The position numbers and the translations under genes are program-made. Below the pieces are notes generated by a model. The model was not told the origin of the DNA. It did not search any database and saw only the letters and a program-made list of their open reading frames with translations. Positions 14,371 through 21,533 of a stretch of DNA of 24,839 bases are shown here, piece by piece. The stretch's first letter is position 1. The number at the start of each line of letters is the position of its first letter. Origin of the DNA: Pseudomonadota bacterium (GTDB lineage: Bacteria; Cyanobacteriota; Vampirovibrionia; LMEP-6097); assembly GCA_009924885.1 (NCBI GenBank), contig RFQS01000003.1:1-24839 (forward strand), written 5' to 3'.

Positions 14371-15426
14371 AGCCTTCCAGCTCTTACACTCTTTATGAAT
14401 CTGAAATTCTATATGCTTGTAAAGTAGCTGCAAACATGATTTTAATTCATTATTCTGTGAGTCAAGGCTGAAAGCCAATTCTGGGACGGATGAGGAAATA
14501 TTATTATCGAGCTGATGCTGATGGTGCTGTACGCCTGCCTCAAGACTAGATTTAATCTCCCCTAAACTCACCTGCATATAATTTACAAGGAAGTCTTCTA
14601 TCAAAATTTCTCTTAAAGTGATTTTTTTATTTTCAGTATTAAAGGGTGAGTTTAGCTGGGTATCTTCGTCCTGAAAAGATACCTGAAAATCAGTGTCCAA
14701 GCTGCTTAGTGGTGATCTGTCTAAGGCATCTAAAAGCTTGAAGGTGAATTTTTTTAAAGGGACTATATGATCGTCTGTGTGGTAGCCCTGTCTGTAGATC
14801 TCATAGCCTTCTGTGCTGCATATAGAGCCACTGCTGAGGTCGAAATATTGTGGTATTTGCTTTGCTTGTCTACGTTTGCGTGTGAGTGCGCAGGTGTTTA
14901 AGTCTGGCTTGTAACCAAGCTCGCAGATTATGCACCAAAGAAATTCTATGCTGAGAAGTAGCTGCTGATTCGTTTTAATTTCATCGGACTGCTCATGAAT
15001 TCCGCTTTCTGCGTTTTCGTTGTTAGTAGCTTTATTTAAATGCCCTGCTGTAATGCTTTTAAGGTATCTCAAGTAAATATCTAAAAGCTCAAAGAAATTT
15101 CTCGTGCTATCGCACTCATTTGAGATTTTTTCAGTAATTTCTGATGCGAAAAAAGCTAAATTCAGGGCTATGAGGTCAGAGCAGCCTAGTAGGAAATTAT
15201 TTACTATGCTGACTTCTGAGACTATATCTAGGTTTTTTCCTTTGGCAAGTAAAAAATCGCAGTGATTTAAAGTCTGGGTTTTCGCTGCAAATGAGCTGTT
15301 CATGCGCCTAGCACCTTTAGCGATAGCTGAAACTAAACCATTTTCGGGAGTTAAAATTTTTAATATTCTATCTGCTTCACCGAGCTTTTGGGTTTTAAGA
15401 ATAATCCCAGAGCTTCTATACTGCAT
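14353..15426 (-). CDS. recO: DNA repair protein RecO, long form
   Basis: RecO helps load RecA on SSB-coated DNA in the RecFOR pathway and anneals complementary strands. The N-terminal OB fold is clear: YRSSGIILKTQKLGEADRIL, GLVSAIAKGARR, then NLDIVSEVSIVNNF. At 357 residues it is about 100 longer than usual, with low-complexity insertions near 127-155 (Asn/Glu-rich) and in the C-terminus (HHQHQ at 301-305). Bacterial RecO often has a C-x2-C...C-x2-C zinc site. Here only one Cys of each pair remains (C179 in TCALT, C203 in ICSTE), so zinc binding looks lost. The ATG overlaps the preceding gene's stop as TAATG, implying coupled translation. Confidence 0.88.
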   Translation of the reverse strand: MQYRSSGIILKTQKLGEADRILKILTPENGLVSAIAKGARRMNSSFAAKTQTLNHCDFLLAKGKNLDIVSEVSIVNNFLLGCSDLIALNLAFFASEITEKISNECDSTRNFFELLDIYLRYLKSITAGHLNKATNNENAESGIHEQSDEIKTNQQLLLSIEFLWCIICELGYKPDLNTCALTRKRRQAKQIPQYFDLSSGSICSTEGYEIYRQGYHTDDHIVPLKKFTFKLLDALDRSPLSSLDTDFQVSFQDEDTQLNSPFNTENKKITLREILIEDFLVNYMQVSLGEIKSSLEAGVQHHQHQLDNNISSSVPELAFSLDSQNNELKSCLQLLYKHIEFQIHKECKSWKALEEVI

Positions 15427-16238
15427 TAAATACCCCAGCTCATAGTTACTGGATCTATCGGAGTAAAACCTTTATCTGAGATAAGTATGCTGTTTTCGTA
15501 TCTATAGCAGGATTCTGGTAAAGTTTCTGTATTAAAATCTGTCGCGATAAGTTTTACTTTAGCTTTGTCACTTGTTGAGAGTTGTTCATCTAATCTAGAA
15601 ATAATGGCACTTGCAATATCGGCATCACCACTCACTTTACTATTGAAATAGACTAAAACATCGACTTGTCCCTGATTTGATAGGCTGATAGTGTCACCAA
15701 GTATTTTATCTACGTGCATCTCGATGTCATATTTTTTTCCACCAGCAAAAGGATTAATCTCACGAGGCACCGAAAGCACTATCGCTTCACCAGATTTACC
15801 TGATGGGTAAGTATAACTGCGGTATTTACTTTCTAATTTACCTAGCTCTTCCATTTGCCATTTAGTGCGTTCGCTTTTCCATGATCCAGTGGTGCAGATA
15901 GGTGTGATAATCTTATGACCATTATCTATTGCAGCCATAACGCTGCTTGCAAAAGGAATCTCTGGGTTATCGCTGTATTGAACGAAAGCTGGATCATAGC
16001 CTTCTACTTTAGTTATGGATAAAGACACACCAAAGCTTTTTGCTTCTTTATAGAGGTGTTCTAAGCTTGAAAAGTTAATGCCACCTTTTTTAGTAGTACT
16101 AGCTGATACCGCACAGCCTTCGCAGCCTATTGGGCAGGAATTCATATGCCTCTCATGGAAGATGTGTTTGAGGTAAAAATCTTTCTTATTTGCTGAGTTT
16201 AAAACTAACTCAGACTTCGTAGCTAAGGCTAATTCCAT
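15426..16238 (-). CDS. Radical SAM-like protein of unknown function
   Basis: The 270-residue protein carries SCPIGCEGC with C35, C39 and C42 in the C-x3-C-x2-C spacing of radical SAM 4Fe-4S clusters. It is followed by a possible barrel strand SITKVEGYDPAF that could stand for the GGE-type SAM-binding motif, then SVMAAIDNGHKIITPICTTG. The C-terminal half (VDVLVYFNSKVSGDADIASAI) also looks like alternating strands and helices. This is short for a full radical SAM barrel, and substrate and product cannot be guessed. It heads a two-gene unit with recO (TAATG overlap). A perfect TATAAT lies 9 nt before the ATG. A non-radical Fe-S protein is the main alternative. Confidence 0.65.
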   Translation of the reverse strand: MELALATKSELVLNSANKKDFYLKHIFHERHMNSCPIGCEGCAVSASTTKKGGINFSSLEHLYKEAKSFGVSLSITKVEGYDPAFVQYSDNPEIPFASSVMAAIDNGHKIITPICTTGSWKSERTKWQMEELGKLESKYRSYTYPSGKSGEAIVLSVPREINPFAGGKKYDIEMHVDKILGDTISLSNQGQVDVLVYFNSKVSGDADIASAIISRLDEQLSTSDKAKVKLIATDFNTETLPESCYRYENSILISDKGFTPIDPVTMSWGI

Positions 16239-16247
16239 TAATTTTTC

Positions 16248-16253
16248 ATTATA
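16248..16253 (-). promoter_or_regulatory. Putative -10 of the radical SAM-recO unit
   Basis: Perfect TATAAT on the minus strand, 9 nt before the ATG at 16238. No good -35 at 17 nt. The rest of 16239-16358 shows no clear terminator for flhB. Confidence 0.5.
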
Positions 16254-16358
16254 CTATAGTTTTTTACTTAATTATCTTTACATTACTCGTAAAGTTTAGC
16301 ATTTGGTAAAGATTTGCATGAACAGCGGATTTTCGTTATGGAGCTGTGCATTAGTCTT

Positions 16359-17432
16359 TTATAGAAGCTGTTTATTTTTCTGTTTATAAACAAAGGCTAA
16401 AACTTCAGCTACTGCGACATAAAGATCTGGGGTGATTTCATGATCGATTGGGCAGTTTTTATACAAAGCACGAGCAAGTGGAATATTCTCAACTATCATC
16501 ACATCTGCTTCTTTGGCAAATTCCTTAATCCTTGCAGCAAGTAATCTGCTACCTTTAGCTACTACTATGGGTGCAGAAGAACCGTTACGATTATATTTTA
16601 AAGCTACGGCTAAGTGAATAGGGTTGGTTACCACAACATCAGCTTCTTGGACATTAGCTTTAAGACCCTTTTTTTGACCTACAGCTCTTTGTGCTTGTTT
16701 CATTCGTCCTTTAATATGAGGATCACCTTCTTGGTTCTTATATTCTTGTTTTACTTCTTCTTTGGACATTTTTTGATCTTCACCAAATTGCCACTTTTGG
16801 TAGACATAATCGACGATACTTAATATAAGCATTACAGCTGCGATTTTCATGCAGAGATCCCATGCTATGGCTCCGACTGCATTTAACGTACCTATAAGGC
16901 TAATCGGTTTCATAATAACTGTAATTAAATGATTATTAATGAACATTGACCAAGTCATCGCTGCGATAATAGTCATCTTAGTTAGCCCTATAGCAGTAGT
17001 GATAACAGAGCGAAGAGATACTAACCTTTTCATACCATTTATGGGATTTATTTTATTGATATCGAATTCTAGTGGTTTAAATGAAACGTGTAAGCCTACT
17101 TGAGCTACAGTGCTGATAAATACCGCAAGCCAAATAGTAATTAAAAGTGGGGCACAGAGCATTACATATTCACCGATAGCAGAGGTGATTAGTGCGAAGT
17201 AGCCATTACTGTTTACTTCTTCGAACCTTACTCTTGAAAAAAAATGTCTAAATAGATAAGCGATTTTAGCTGAAATAGCAAGACCAGTTAAGCAGAGCAT
17301 TACTAAACATACGAAAACACCTATAGTTCCAGACAGATCTTGAGATCTTGCTACTTGCCCCTGCTCCCTGCTCTGTTTCAGCTTCTGGGAGGAGGCCCGT
17401 TCGGTTTTGGAGTCTTTATCCTCGTCTGGCAT
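16359..17432 (-). CDS. flhB: Flagellar export apparatus protein FlhB
   Basis: This inner-membrane component of the flagellar type III export gate controls the switch from rod/hook to filament substrates. The 357 residues show the N-terminal cytosolic signature (KTERASSQKLKQSREQGQVARSQDL), four hydrophobic segments (about 33-60, 85-112, 145-165, 185-208), the linker DPHIKGRMKQAQRA and a cytosolic domain. FlhB cleaves itself at Asn-Pro in NPTH; here it reads NPIH (N270-P271-I272-H273), keeping Asn, Pro and His but losing Thr. It continues LAVALKYN and VAKGSRLLAARIKEFA as in FlhB. It lies 71 nt downstream of fliR, with its own TATACT 7 nt before the ATG. Similarity to virulence homologues (SctU) exists, but the N-terminal motif favours the flagellar version. 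Confidence 0.93.
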   Translation of the reverse strand: MPDEDKDSKTERASSQKLKQSREQGQVARSQDLSGTIGVFVCLVMLCLTGLAISAKIAYLFRHFFSRVRFEEVNSNGYFALITSAIGEYVMLCAPLLITIWLAVFISTVAQVGLHVSFKPLEFDINKINPINGMKRLVSLRSVITTAIGLTKMTIIAAMTWSMFINNHLITVIMKPISLIGTLNAVGAIAWDLCMKIAAVMLILSIVDYVYQKWQFGEDQKMSKEEVKQEYKNQEGDPHIKGRMKQAQRAVGQKKGLKANVQEADVVVTNPIHLAVALKYNRNGSSAPIVVAKGSRLLAARIKEFAKEADVMIVENIPLARALYKNCPIDHEITPDLYVAVAEVLAFVYKQKNKQLL

Positions 17433-17439
17433 CCGAGCT

Positions 17440-17445
17440 AGTATA
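17440..17445 (-). promoter_or_regulatory. Putative -10 of flhB
   Basis: TATACT ends 7 nt before the flhB ATG, within the 71-nt fliR-flhB gap. flhB may therefore have its own leaderless transcript besides read-through from fliR. Confidence 0.35.
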
Positions 17446-17503
17446 TTCCCTGTATATAGTTAGCCTATGCTGGGTTTTATGGGGGAGAGGCTGAGGTATT
17501 TCC

Positions 17504-18301
17504 TTAAATCCGAATCCCCATAAAGAACTCATCAAAAAAGTCCATTAGTTTTTCTGTAAAGAAGTCGTCTAAGCTAACCCAGTAATTACCAAGCATCATG
17601 CTTAATAGTATGGAGCCGAAAATTAATTTTAACGGCTGTATCATAAAGAACATACTTGCTTGTGGCAGTATTTTAGAAACTAGAGTAGTAAAGAGGTCTA
17701 GCACTAATAATATGCCTACAAATGGCAGAGTTAGTTCTAAAGCATAGAGAAATATTTTCCCGAATATTGGTAAGAACTGAGACATAAGTAACCCAATATC
17801 TAATTCAAATTTATTAATCGGTAAAATCTCATAACTTTTAGAGAGCATGAAAAGCACTATATAAAAGCCATTAGCTTTTAGAAAGACGAAATTCGCTGTG
17901 AATACCAGTATGTTCGTCATGGGACTTACTTGTGCTTGGACTGTCGGATCGAATAAAGAAGAGGCACTTTGCCCCATCTGGGTACTTGCAAGCTGACCCA
18001 TAGTCGCTATCGCATCAAAGACTATACTAAAAAAGAAACCTATAAAAAAGCCGATAAGTAATTCAAAAGACAGGGCTATTAATAAATGCCAATTGTCTAA
18101 AGGTAAAATACTATTAGAAGTACTCATCGCTTGAGAATAGAGGACTGTGCCAAGCATAATCGATAAGCCTATCTTGTATTGAGGTGGAATCTGACGTTTC
18201 GATAAAACTGGCATGATGAGCATCATGCCACCGACTCTTGACATAACAAGAAAAAAGTTAAGAATGATTTCTATAGTAATAAATTCAATATTAAAATTCA
18301 T
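17504..18301 (-). CDS. fliR: Flagellar export apparatus protein FliR
   Basis: This integral membrane subunit packs with FliP and FliQ to form the export-gate pore. The 265-residue length is normal. Features include an N-terminal hydrophobic helix (FFLVMSRVGGMMLIMPVL), PPQYKIGLSIMLG, the family segment LLIGFFIGFFFSIVFDAIA, GQLASTQMGQSASSLFDPT and LPFVGILLVLDLFTTLVSKI. No fliP or fliQ is nearby, so flagellar genes are scattered in this genome or lie outside the window. deoC-like ends 38 nt upstream on the same strand, and the genes may share a transcript. AAAGG stands 12 nt before the ATG, a poor ribosome site. Confidence 0.93.
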   Translation of the reverse strand: MNFNIEFITIEIILNFFLVMSRVGGMMLIMPVLSKRQIPPQYKIGLSIMLGTVLYSQAMSTSNSILPLDNWHLLIALSFELLIGFFIGFFFSIVFDAIATMGQLASTQMGQSASSLFDPTVQAQVSPMTNILVFTANFVFLKANGFYIVLFMLSKSYEILPINKFELDIGLLMSQFLPIFGKIFLYALELTLPFVGILLVLDLFTTLVSKILPQASMFFMIQPLKLIFGSILLSMMLGNYWVSLDDFFTEKLMDFFDEFFMGIRI

Positions 18302-18339
18302 TTCTTGTAAGACCTTTCGTCTTTTTAATTTTCACTTTC

Positions 18340-19182
18340 TCAAATCGCTTCACAGAGTTGAATTCCTTTACTAGTGCCTAGGTGGCTGAGCCTTTCGTGT
18401 GTGATGTTAATTATTTTAATGGCGTCTTCATAGCTGCGAATACCACCAGCTGCTTTGATCTGTACGAAAGGTTCTTTATCGTAAAGGTCTAAAAGATTTT
18501 TTATTTTACGAATAAGTTCAGGGTTAGCTTGAGCTTCTAATCCTTTAACTTCGATAAAGCCAGTAGAGTTTTTATATGAAATATTTATCTTCAGTGAAGA
18601 ATTTAGTTTTTCTTTTTTCTGTTTATAGTAGTGAGCGACACGGGCTAATATCTCTATGGAATATTTAAGCTGTTCATCATTTAGTAATTCACAGGAGAAA
18701 ATGGGTTTTAAGCAGATATGTAAGTCTTCTAGATTTTCATATTTATTAGTGAATAAAGATTCTAAATCAAAGATTTTATCGATAATAGATGTTAAATCTT
18801 CGTAAATAGGATTTACCGTTATGGGAACTTCATTTAAAAGATATTTAGGATTAATTACTGGGTCAAGCTCTAAAGCACCGTCTCTAAGAGCGATTTCGCA
18901 CTCTTCTAAAAGAGCTGCTTTTTCTACTTTTAGGAAAAATTTTTCAATCAATTCGTCCAATTTATCTTTTTCGGGATCATAGGAAATTTTATTTTCAGGA
19001 AAGGATATTACAGCAGAACATCTATAGATAGGTGCTAGATCCTTGATAAAGGCTGGTCTTATGCAGATGGAATTAAACCTGTAGGCGACTGCCTCTTTCG
19101 CTAGTACCAGTAAAGAATCTGGGCTTGCATTAATATCAAGTTTCGTATGATCTATAAGATGATTAATAGTTTGTGTAATCAT
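18340..19182 (-). CDS. Divergent deoxyribose-phosphate aldolase (DeoC-like)
   Basis: This is likely an aldolase splitting 2-deoxyribose 5-phosphate into acetaldehyde and glyceraldehyde 3-phosphate, in deoxynucleoside breakdown. The TIM-barrel markers are present: LIDHTKLD at 9-16, SICIRPAFIKDL at 38-49, D107 in LELDPVIN, the Schiff-base lysine K204 in ISYKNSTGF and K243 in IKAAGGIRSYEDA, ending HLGTSKG. At 280 residues it is longer than usual (about 220-260). The central part (120-195) is poorly conserved and Lys/Glu/Leu-rich, replacing the normal GDYDAV-like region. Because all three catalytic residues survive, I favour an active but divergent enzyme. It is first in a possible deoC-fliR-flhB run, with a recognisable promoter upstream. 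Confidence 0.8.
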   Translation of the reverse strand: MITQTINHLIDHTKLDINASPDSLLVLAKEAVAYRFNSICIRPAFIKDLAPIYRCSAVISFPENKISYDPEKDKLDELIEKFFLKVEKAALLEECEIALRDGALELDPVINPKYLLNEVPITVNPIYEDLTSIIDKIFDLESLFTNKYENLEDLHICLKPIFSCELLNDEQLKYSIEILARVAHYYKQKKEKLNSSLKINISYKNSTGFIEVKGLEAQANPELIRKIKNLLDLYDKEPFVQIKAAGGIRSYEDAIKIINITHERLSHLGTSKGIQLCEAI

Positions 19183-19190
19183 TTAAACTT

Positions 19191-19219
19191 ATTATCGCAG
19201 TCTTGCTATTATCGTTCAA
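19191..19219 (-). promoter_or_regulatory. Promoter of the deoC-like gene
   Basis: On the minus strand, -35 TTGAAC (19214-19219) and -10 GATAAT (19191-19196) have an exact 17-nt spacer, and TG stands in the extended -10 position (TGCGATAAT). The -10 ends 8 nt before the ATG. This is the best two-box promoter in the window. Confidence 0.6.
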
Positions 19220-19256
19220 ATATAAATCTGTTTAAGACTATTAAGTTTAAATAGAC

Positions 19257-19262
19257 TATAAG
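19257..19262 (+). promoter_or_regulatory. Putative -10 of proB
   Basis: TATAAG ends 13 nt before the proB ATG. A Shine-Dalgarno sequence is absent. It is divergent from the deoC-like promoter within the 93-nt spacer. Confidence 0.3.
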
Positions 19263-19275
19263 TTGGTAAATTAGT

Positions 19276-20058
19276 ATGGCAAGCCAAGAAATTATTGTAA
19301 TTAAGATCGGGACTTCATCTATTACAGATATTAAATCTGGTGTAGATTATAAGACCATTAATCTGCTAGCAAAGGCAGTCGCTGAGCTTAAAGCCCAAGG
19401 ACATACTTTAGTAATAGTAAGTTCTGGAGCTATGAGCTTAGGTATTTGTAAATTAGGTTTAGATCATTCTCATTCAGGCAATGTCGCTTATAAACAAGCC
19501 CTAACTTCAGTAGGACAGGTAAGTCTGATGAATGCCTACGATAATATTTTTAAATACTATGGCTATAGTGTGGGGCAAGTGCTGATTACGCATAAAGGTC
19601 TAGATGATAAAGAACGTAATGACTGTATTAAAGGTACTTTTGAAAATATTTTTAAATTAGGAGTTATACCAGTAGTTAACGCGAATGATACTGTAACTTC
19701 TGAAGAGCTCGCTTACGGTGATAATGACAGCCTTTCAGCTAGAGTCGCGGTATTGCTGCAAGCTCAAAAGCTTATATTCATTACTGATGCTGGTGGTTTC
19801 TATGATAAAGATCCACACTTAGACAGCTCAGCGAAGCTAATAGAGAGAGTTACAGATATAGATGATTATATTTATTCCTTAGCTGGTGAAAGCAGTACGA
19901 AAGTCGGTCTAGGTGGCATGAAAAGTAAAGTAGAAGCAGCTCGTATCTGTATGGATGATAAAGTTAGGCTTTTAATTACTGGTAAGAAAGAGGTTTCTAA
20001 GCTCGGAAATCTTTATGATTCTGATATTAAGATCAAGGGAACTTGGTTTTATAAATAG
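19276..20058 (+). CDS. proB: Glutamate 5-kinase without PUA domain
   Basis: This phosphorylates L-glutamate to gamma-glutamyl phosphate, the first step of proline synthesis. The 260-residue amino-acid-kinase fold shows IVIKIGTSSITD, VSSGAMSLG, ALTSVGQVSLMNAYD, NANDTVTSEELAYGDNDSLSA, FITDAGGFYDKDP and VGLGGMKSKVEAARIC. The C-terminal PUA domain of the roughly 370-residue E. coli enzyme is absent, as in many other bacteria. proA is not adjacent, so pathway genes are dispersed. Its last 10 nt overlap the 3' end of the convergent ATPase gene, with no terminator visible between them. Confidence 0.95.
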   Translation: MASQEIIVIKIGTSSITDIKSGVDYKTINLLAKAVAELKAQGHTLVIVSSGAMSLGICKLGLDHSHSGNVAYKQALTSVGQVSLMNAYDNIFKYYGYSVGQVLITHKGLDDKERNDCIKGTFENIFKLGVIPVVNANDTVTSEELAYGDNDSLSARVAVLLQAQKLIFITDAGGFYDKDPHLDSSAKLIERVTDIDDYIYSLAGESSTKVGLGGMKSKVEAARICMDDKVRLLITGKKEVSKLGNLYDSDIKIKGTWFYK

Positions 20059-21275
20059 ATAGCTGGAATGACGTAAATTTTTTCTGAAATTTTATAAACT
20101 TCATCACCGTTATTAATTACTATTCCATATTTGCAGTTATGCTCTTCTATGAATTTTTTTAGGCTTATTAATGATTTATTTTCGATGCGGGTTCCAGATT
20201 TAATCTCAATCGGTATTAAGCCAACTTTGCTTTCTATGATTAAATCTATTTCAGCTTGATGATGTGTGCGATAAAAATAGAAATTACTTTTAATTAATTT
20301 CACTTGAAATTTTTTAATTAACTGTTCTATAACAAAACTCTCCCAGATTTTTCCGAATGAGGGTTGATTTAGTAGTTCTTCTGTCGAATTTATATTTAGT
20401 TTTGAACTAATGAATGCCGTATCCTGCATATGCCCTTTGGGCATTTTAATTAGTCTTTTTGTAGTATTTTTAGTATAGGAGTTCAGTTTACGCCATATAA
20501 AAGTTCCCTCGACTATCTCTAGATAATTTTTAACCGTCGGCTGGGAGACATCTAAAGATTTTGCAAAATTTGAAGCATTGATGATATCAGCATTTGCATA
20601 AATTAGCATCTGAATAAAACGTTTGTAAGTTTCCATCTGCAAGTTAGGGAAAAGATTTCTGATATCTCTCTCTATATAGTTTTTGAAATAGTTTGCTATC
20701 CACTGCTCTCGAAAAATTTGATTTTTAGATTTAGTAACTAATTCTGGATATAAGCCAGAGGCACATAATTTATATAGATCATTTCTTTTGTAAAGGGCTT
20801 TTAATTTAAGAAATTTCTCTGGATTATTTATGTAATCATAGAATTTGGATGAAGCTGTGCGTTGAGCCTCATCCCAGCTGAAAGTTGGCACTTGTAAGCT
20901 AGCGATTCTTCCAGCTAGTGATTCACTAATATTGCGAATTAACTCTGGTGAGCTTGATCCACTGATAAGGAACTGACCATTTTTATCTCGATTCCTGTCT
21001 ATCGCTACTCGAAGAGCGGGAAATAGTTTAGGTGAAAGCTGGGCTTCATCTATAATTAAGGGGCCTTTGGTCTCTGCTAAGAAAAAATCAGGATTATCAT
21101 TTATTCGTTGAAAATCACTATCAAGCTCTAAATCATAAAATTTCCCTTTGGGTAAAACTTTTTTTAATAAAGTTGATTTACCGACCTGTCTTGCGCCGAG
21201 TAAGCAAACGCAAGGGAAATTCTCCAGTAGTATTTTAATGGTTTTTTCTAATTCTCTTGGATAGTTAGAGTTCAT
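20049..21275 (-). CDS. AAA ATPase with DUF4143 and C-terminal PD-(D/E)XK-like domain
   Basis: This is a member of the large AAA_14/DUF4143 family, common and of unproven role. The 408 residues contain Walker A GARQVGKST (27-35), Walker B PLIIDEAQLSP, sensor region QFLISGSSSPEL, then DUF4143 with YFKNYIERDIRNLFP, a winged-helix-like part (ASNFAKSLDVSQPTVKNYLEIVE) and a C-terminal nuclease-like strand set EIDLII...PIEIKSG. The gene stands alone. A TATAAT at 21338-21343 (minus) is a possible -10 with a leader of about 55 nt. Such genes are often mobile between genomes. Defence or stress roles have been proposed for relatives, but nothing here decides. Confidence 0.88.
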   Translation of the reverse strand: MNSNYPRELEKTIKILLENFPCVCLLGARQVGKSTLLKKVLPKGKFYDLELDSDFQRINDNPDFFLAETKGPLIIDEAQLSPKLFPALRVAIDRNRDKNGQFLISGSSSPELIRNISESLAGRIASLQVPTFSWDEAQRTASSKFYDYINNPEKFLKLKALYKRNDLYKLCASGLYPELVTKSKNQIFREQWIANYFKNYIERDIRNLFPNLQMETYKRFIQMLIYANADIINASNFAKSLDVSQPTVKNYLEIVEGTFIWRKLNSYTKNTTKRLIKMPKGHMQDTAFISSKLNINSTEELLNQPSFGKIWESFVIEQLIKKFQVKLIKSNFYFYRTHHQAEIDLIIESKVGLIPIEIKSGTRIENKSLISLKKFIEEHNCKYGIVINNGDEVYKISEKIYVIPAIYL

Positions 21276-21337
21276 GAAATCTTAGGCTAGATGCCCCTTT
21301 TATGTTTTACAGTAACGCTTTTCATTGCTTCATTGAT

Positions 21338-21386
21338 ATTATACCGTGTAATTTGAAAGTCTAGCTTTGAAACTACGCGGTATGAT
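21338..21386 (+). repeat. Long imperfect inverted repeat upstream of the ATPase gene
   Basis: ATTATACCGTGTA (21338-21350) pairs with TACGCGGTATGAT (21374-21386) over 13 bp with two G-U pairs when read as plus-strand RNA. The loop holds a second small hairpin (AAAG...CTTT). The minus-strand TATAAT -10 of the ATPase gene overlaps the left arm, so it could be an operator. A small plus-strand RNA ending at the terminator at 21443 is the alternative. Confidence 0.45.
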
Positions 21387-21442
21387 GTTTTGCGTGTTCG
21401 ACCATCGCTCAGATTAAAGAATTTTCCAGAATAGTGTAAATA

Positions 21443-21479
21443 AAAAAGCCCTCCTGAGAATTTCCAAGAAGGGCTTTTT
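21443..21479. terminator. Bidirectional intrinsic terminator downstream of glnA
   Basis: AAAAAGCCCT (21443-21452) pairs perfectly with AGGGCTTTTT (21470-21479) around a 17-nt loop, giving a U-tract on either strand. It ends glnA transcripts on the minus strand and could also end any plus-strand RNA from 21300-21440. Confidence 0.88.
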
Positions 21480-21487
21480 AATGTGGA

Positions 21488-21506
21488 GCGTGTATCGACT
21501 ACACGC
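21488..21506. repeat. Perfect 7-bp hairpin after glnA
   Basis: GCGTGTA (21488-21494), loop TCGAC, TACACGC (21500-21506). It lies 27 nt past the glnA stop and just before the terminator in the glnA direction, so the mRNA ends in two tandem hairpins. It has no U-tract of its own. It may protect the 3' end or be a dispersed repeat. Confidence 0.6.
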
Positions 21507-21533
21507 CCATTTTAATTAATGACTTAAGACAGT

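Noticed and set aside
16614..16823. Plus-strand 69-codon ORF inside flhB
   Set aside because: Phe/Leu-rich product arises from antisense of the Lys/Glu-rich FlhB cytosolic domain.
16359..18301. Virulence-type III secretion genes
   Set aside because: The FlhB N-terminal signature and FliR segments fit the flagellar family, and no needle, ATPase or effector genes are nearby.
21276..21533. tRNA, SRP RNA or tmRNA gene in the longest spacer
   Set aside because: No T-loop consensus, CCA end or known RNA core motif; only simple hairpins are seen.
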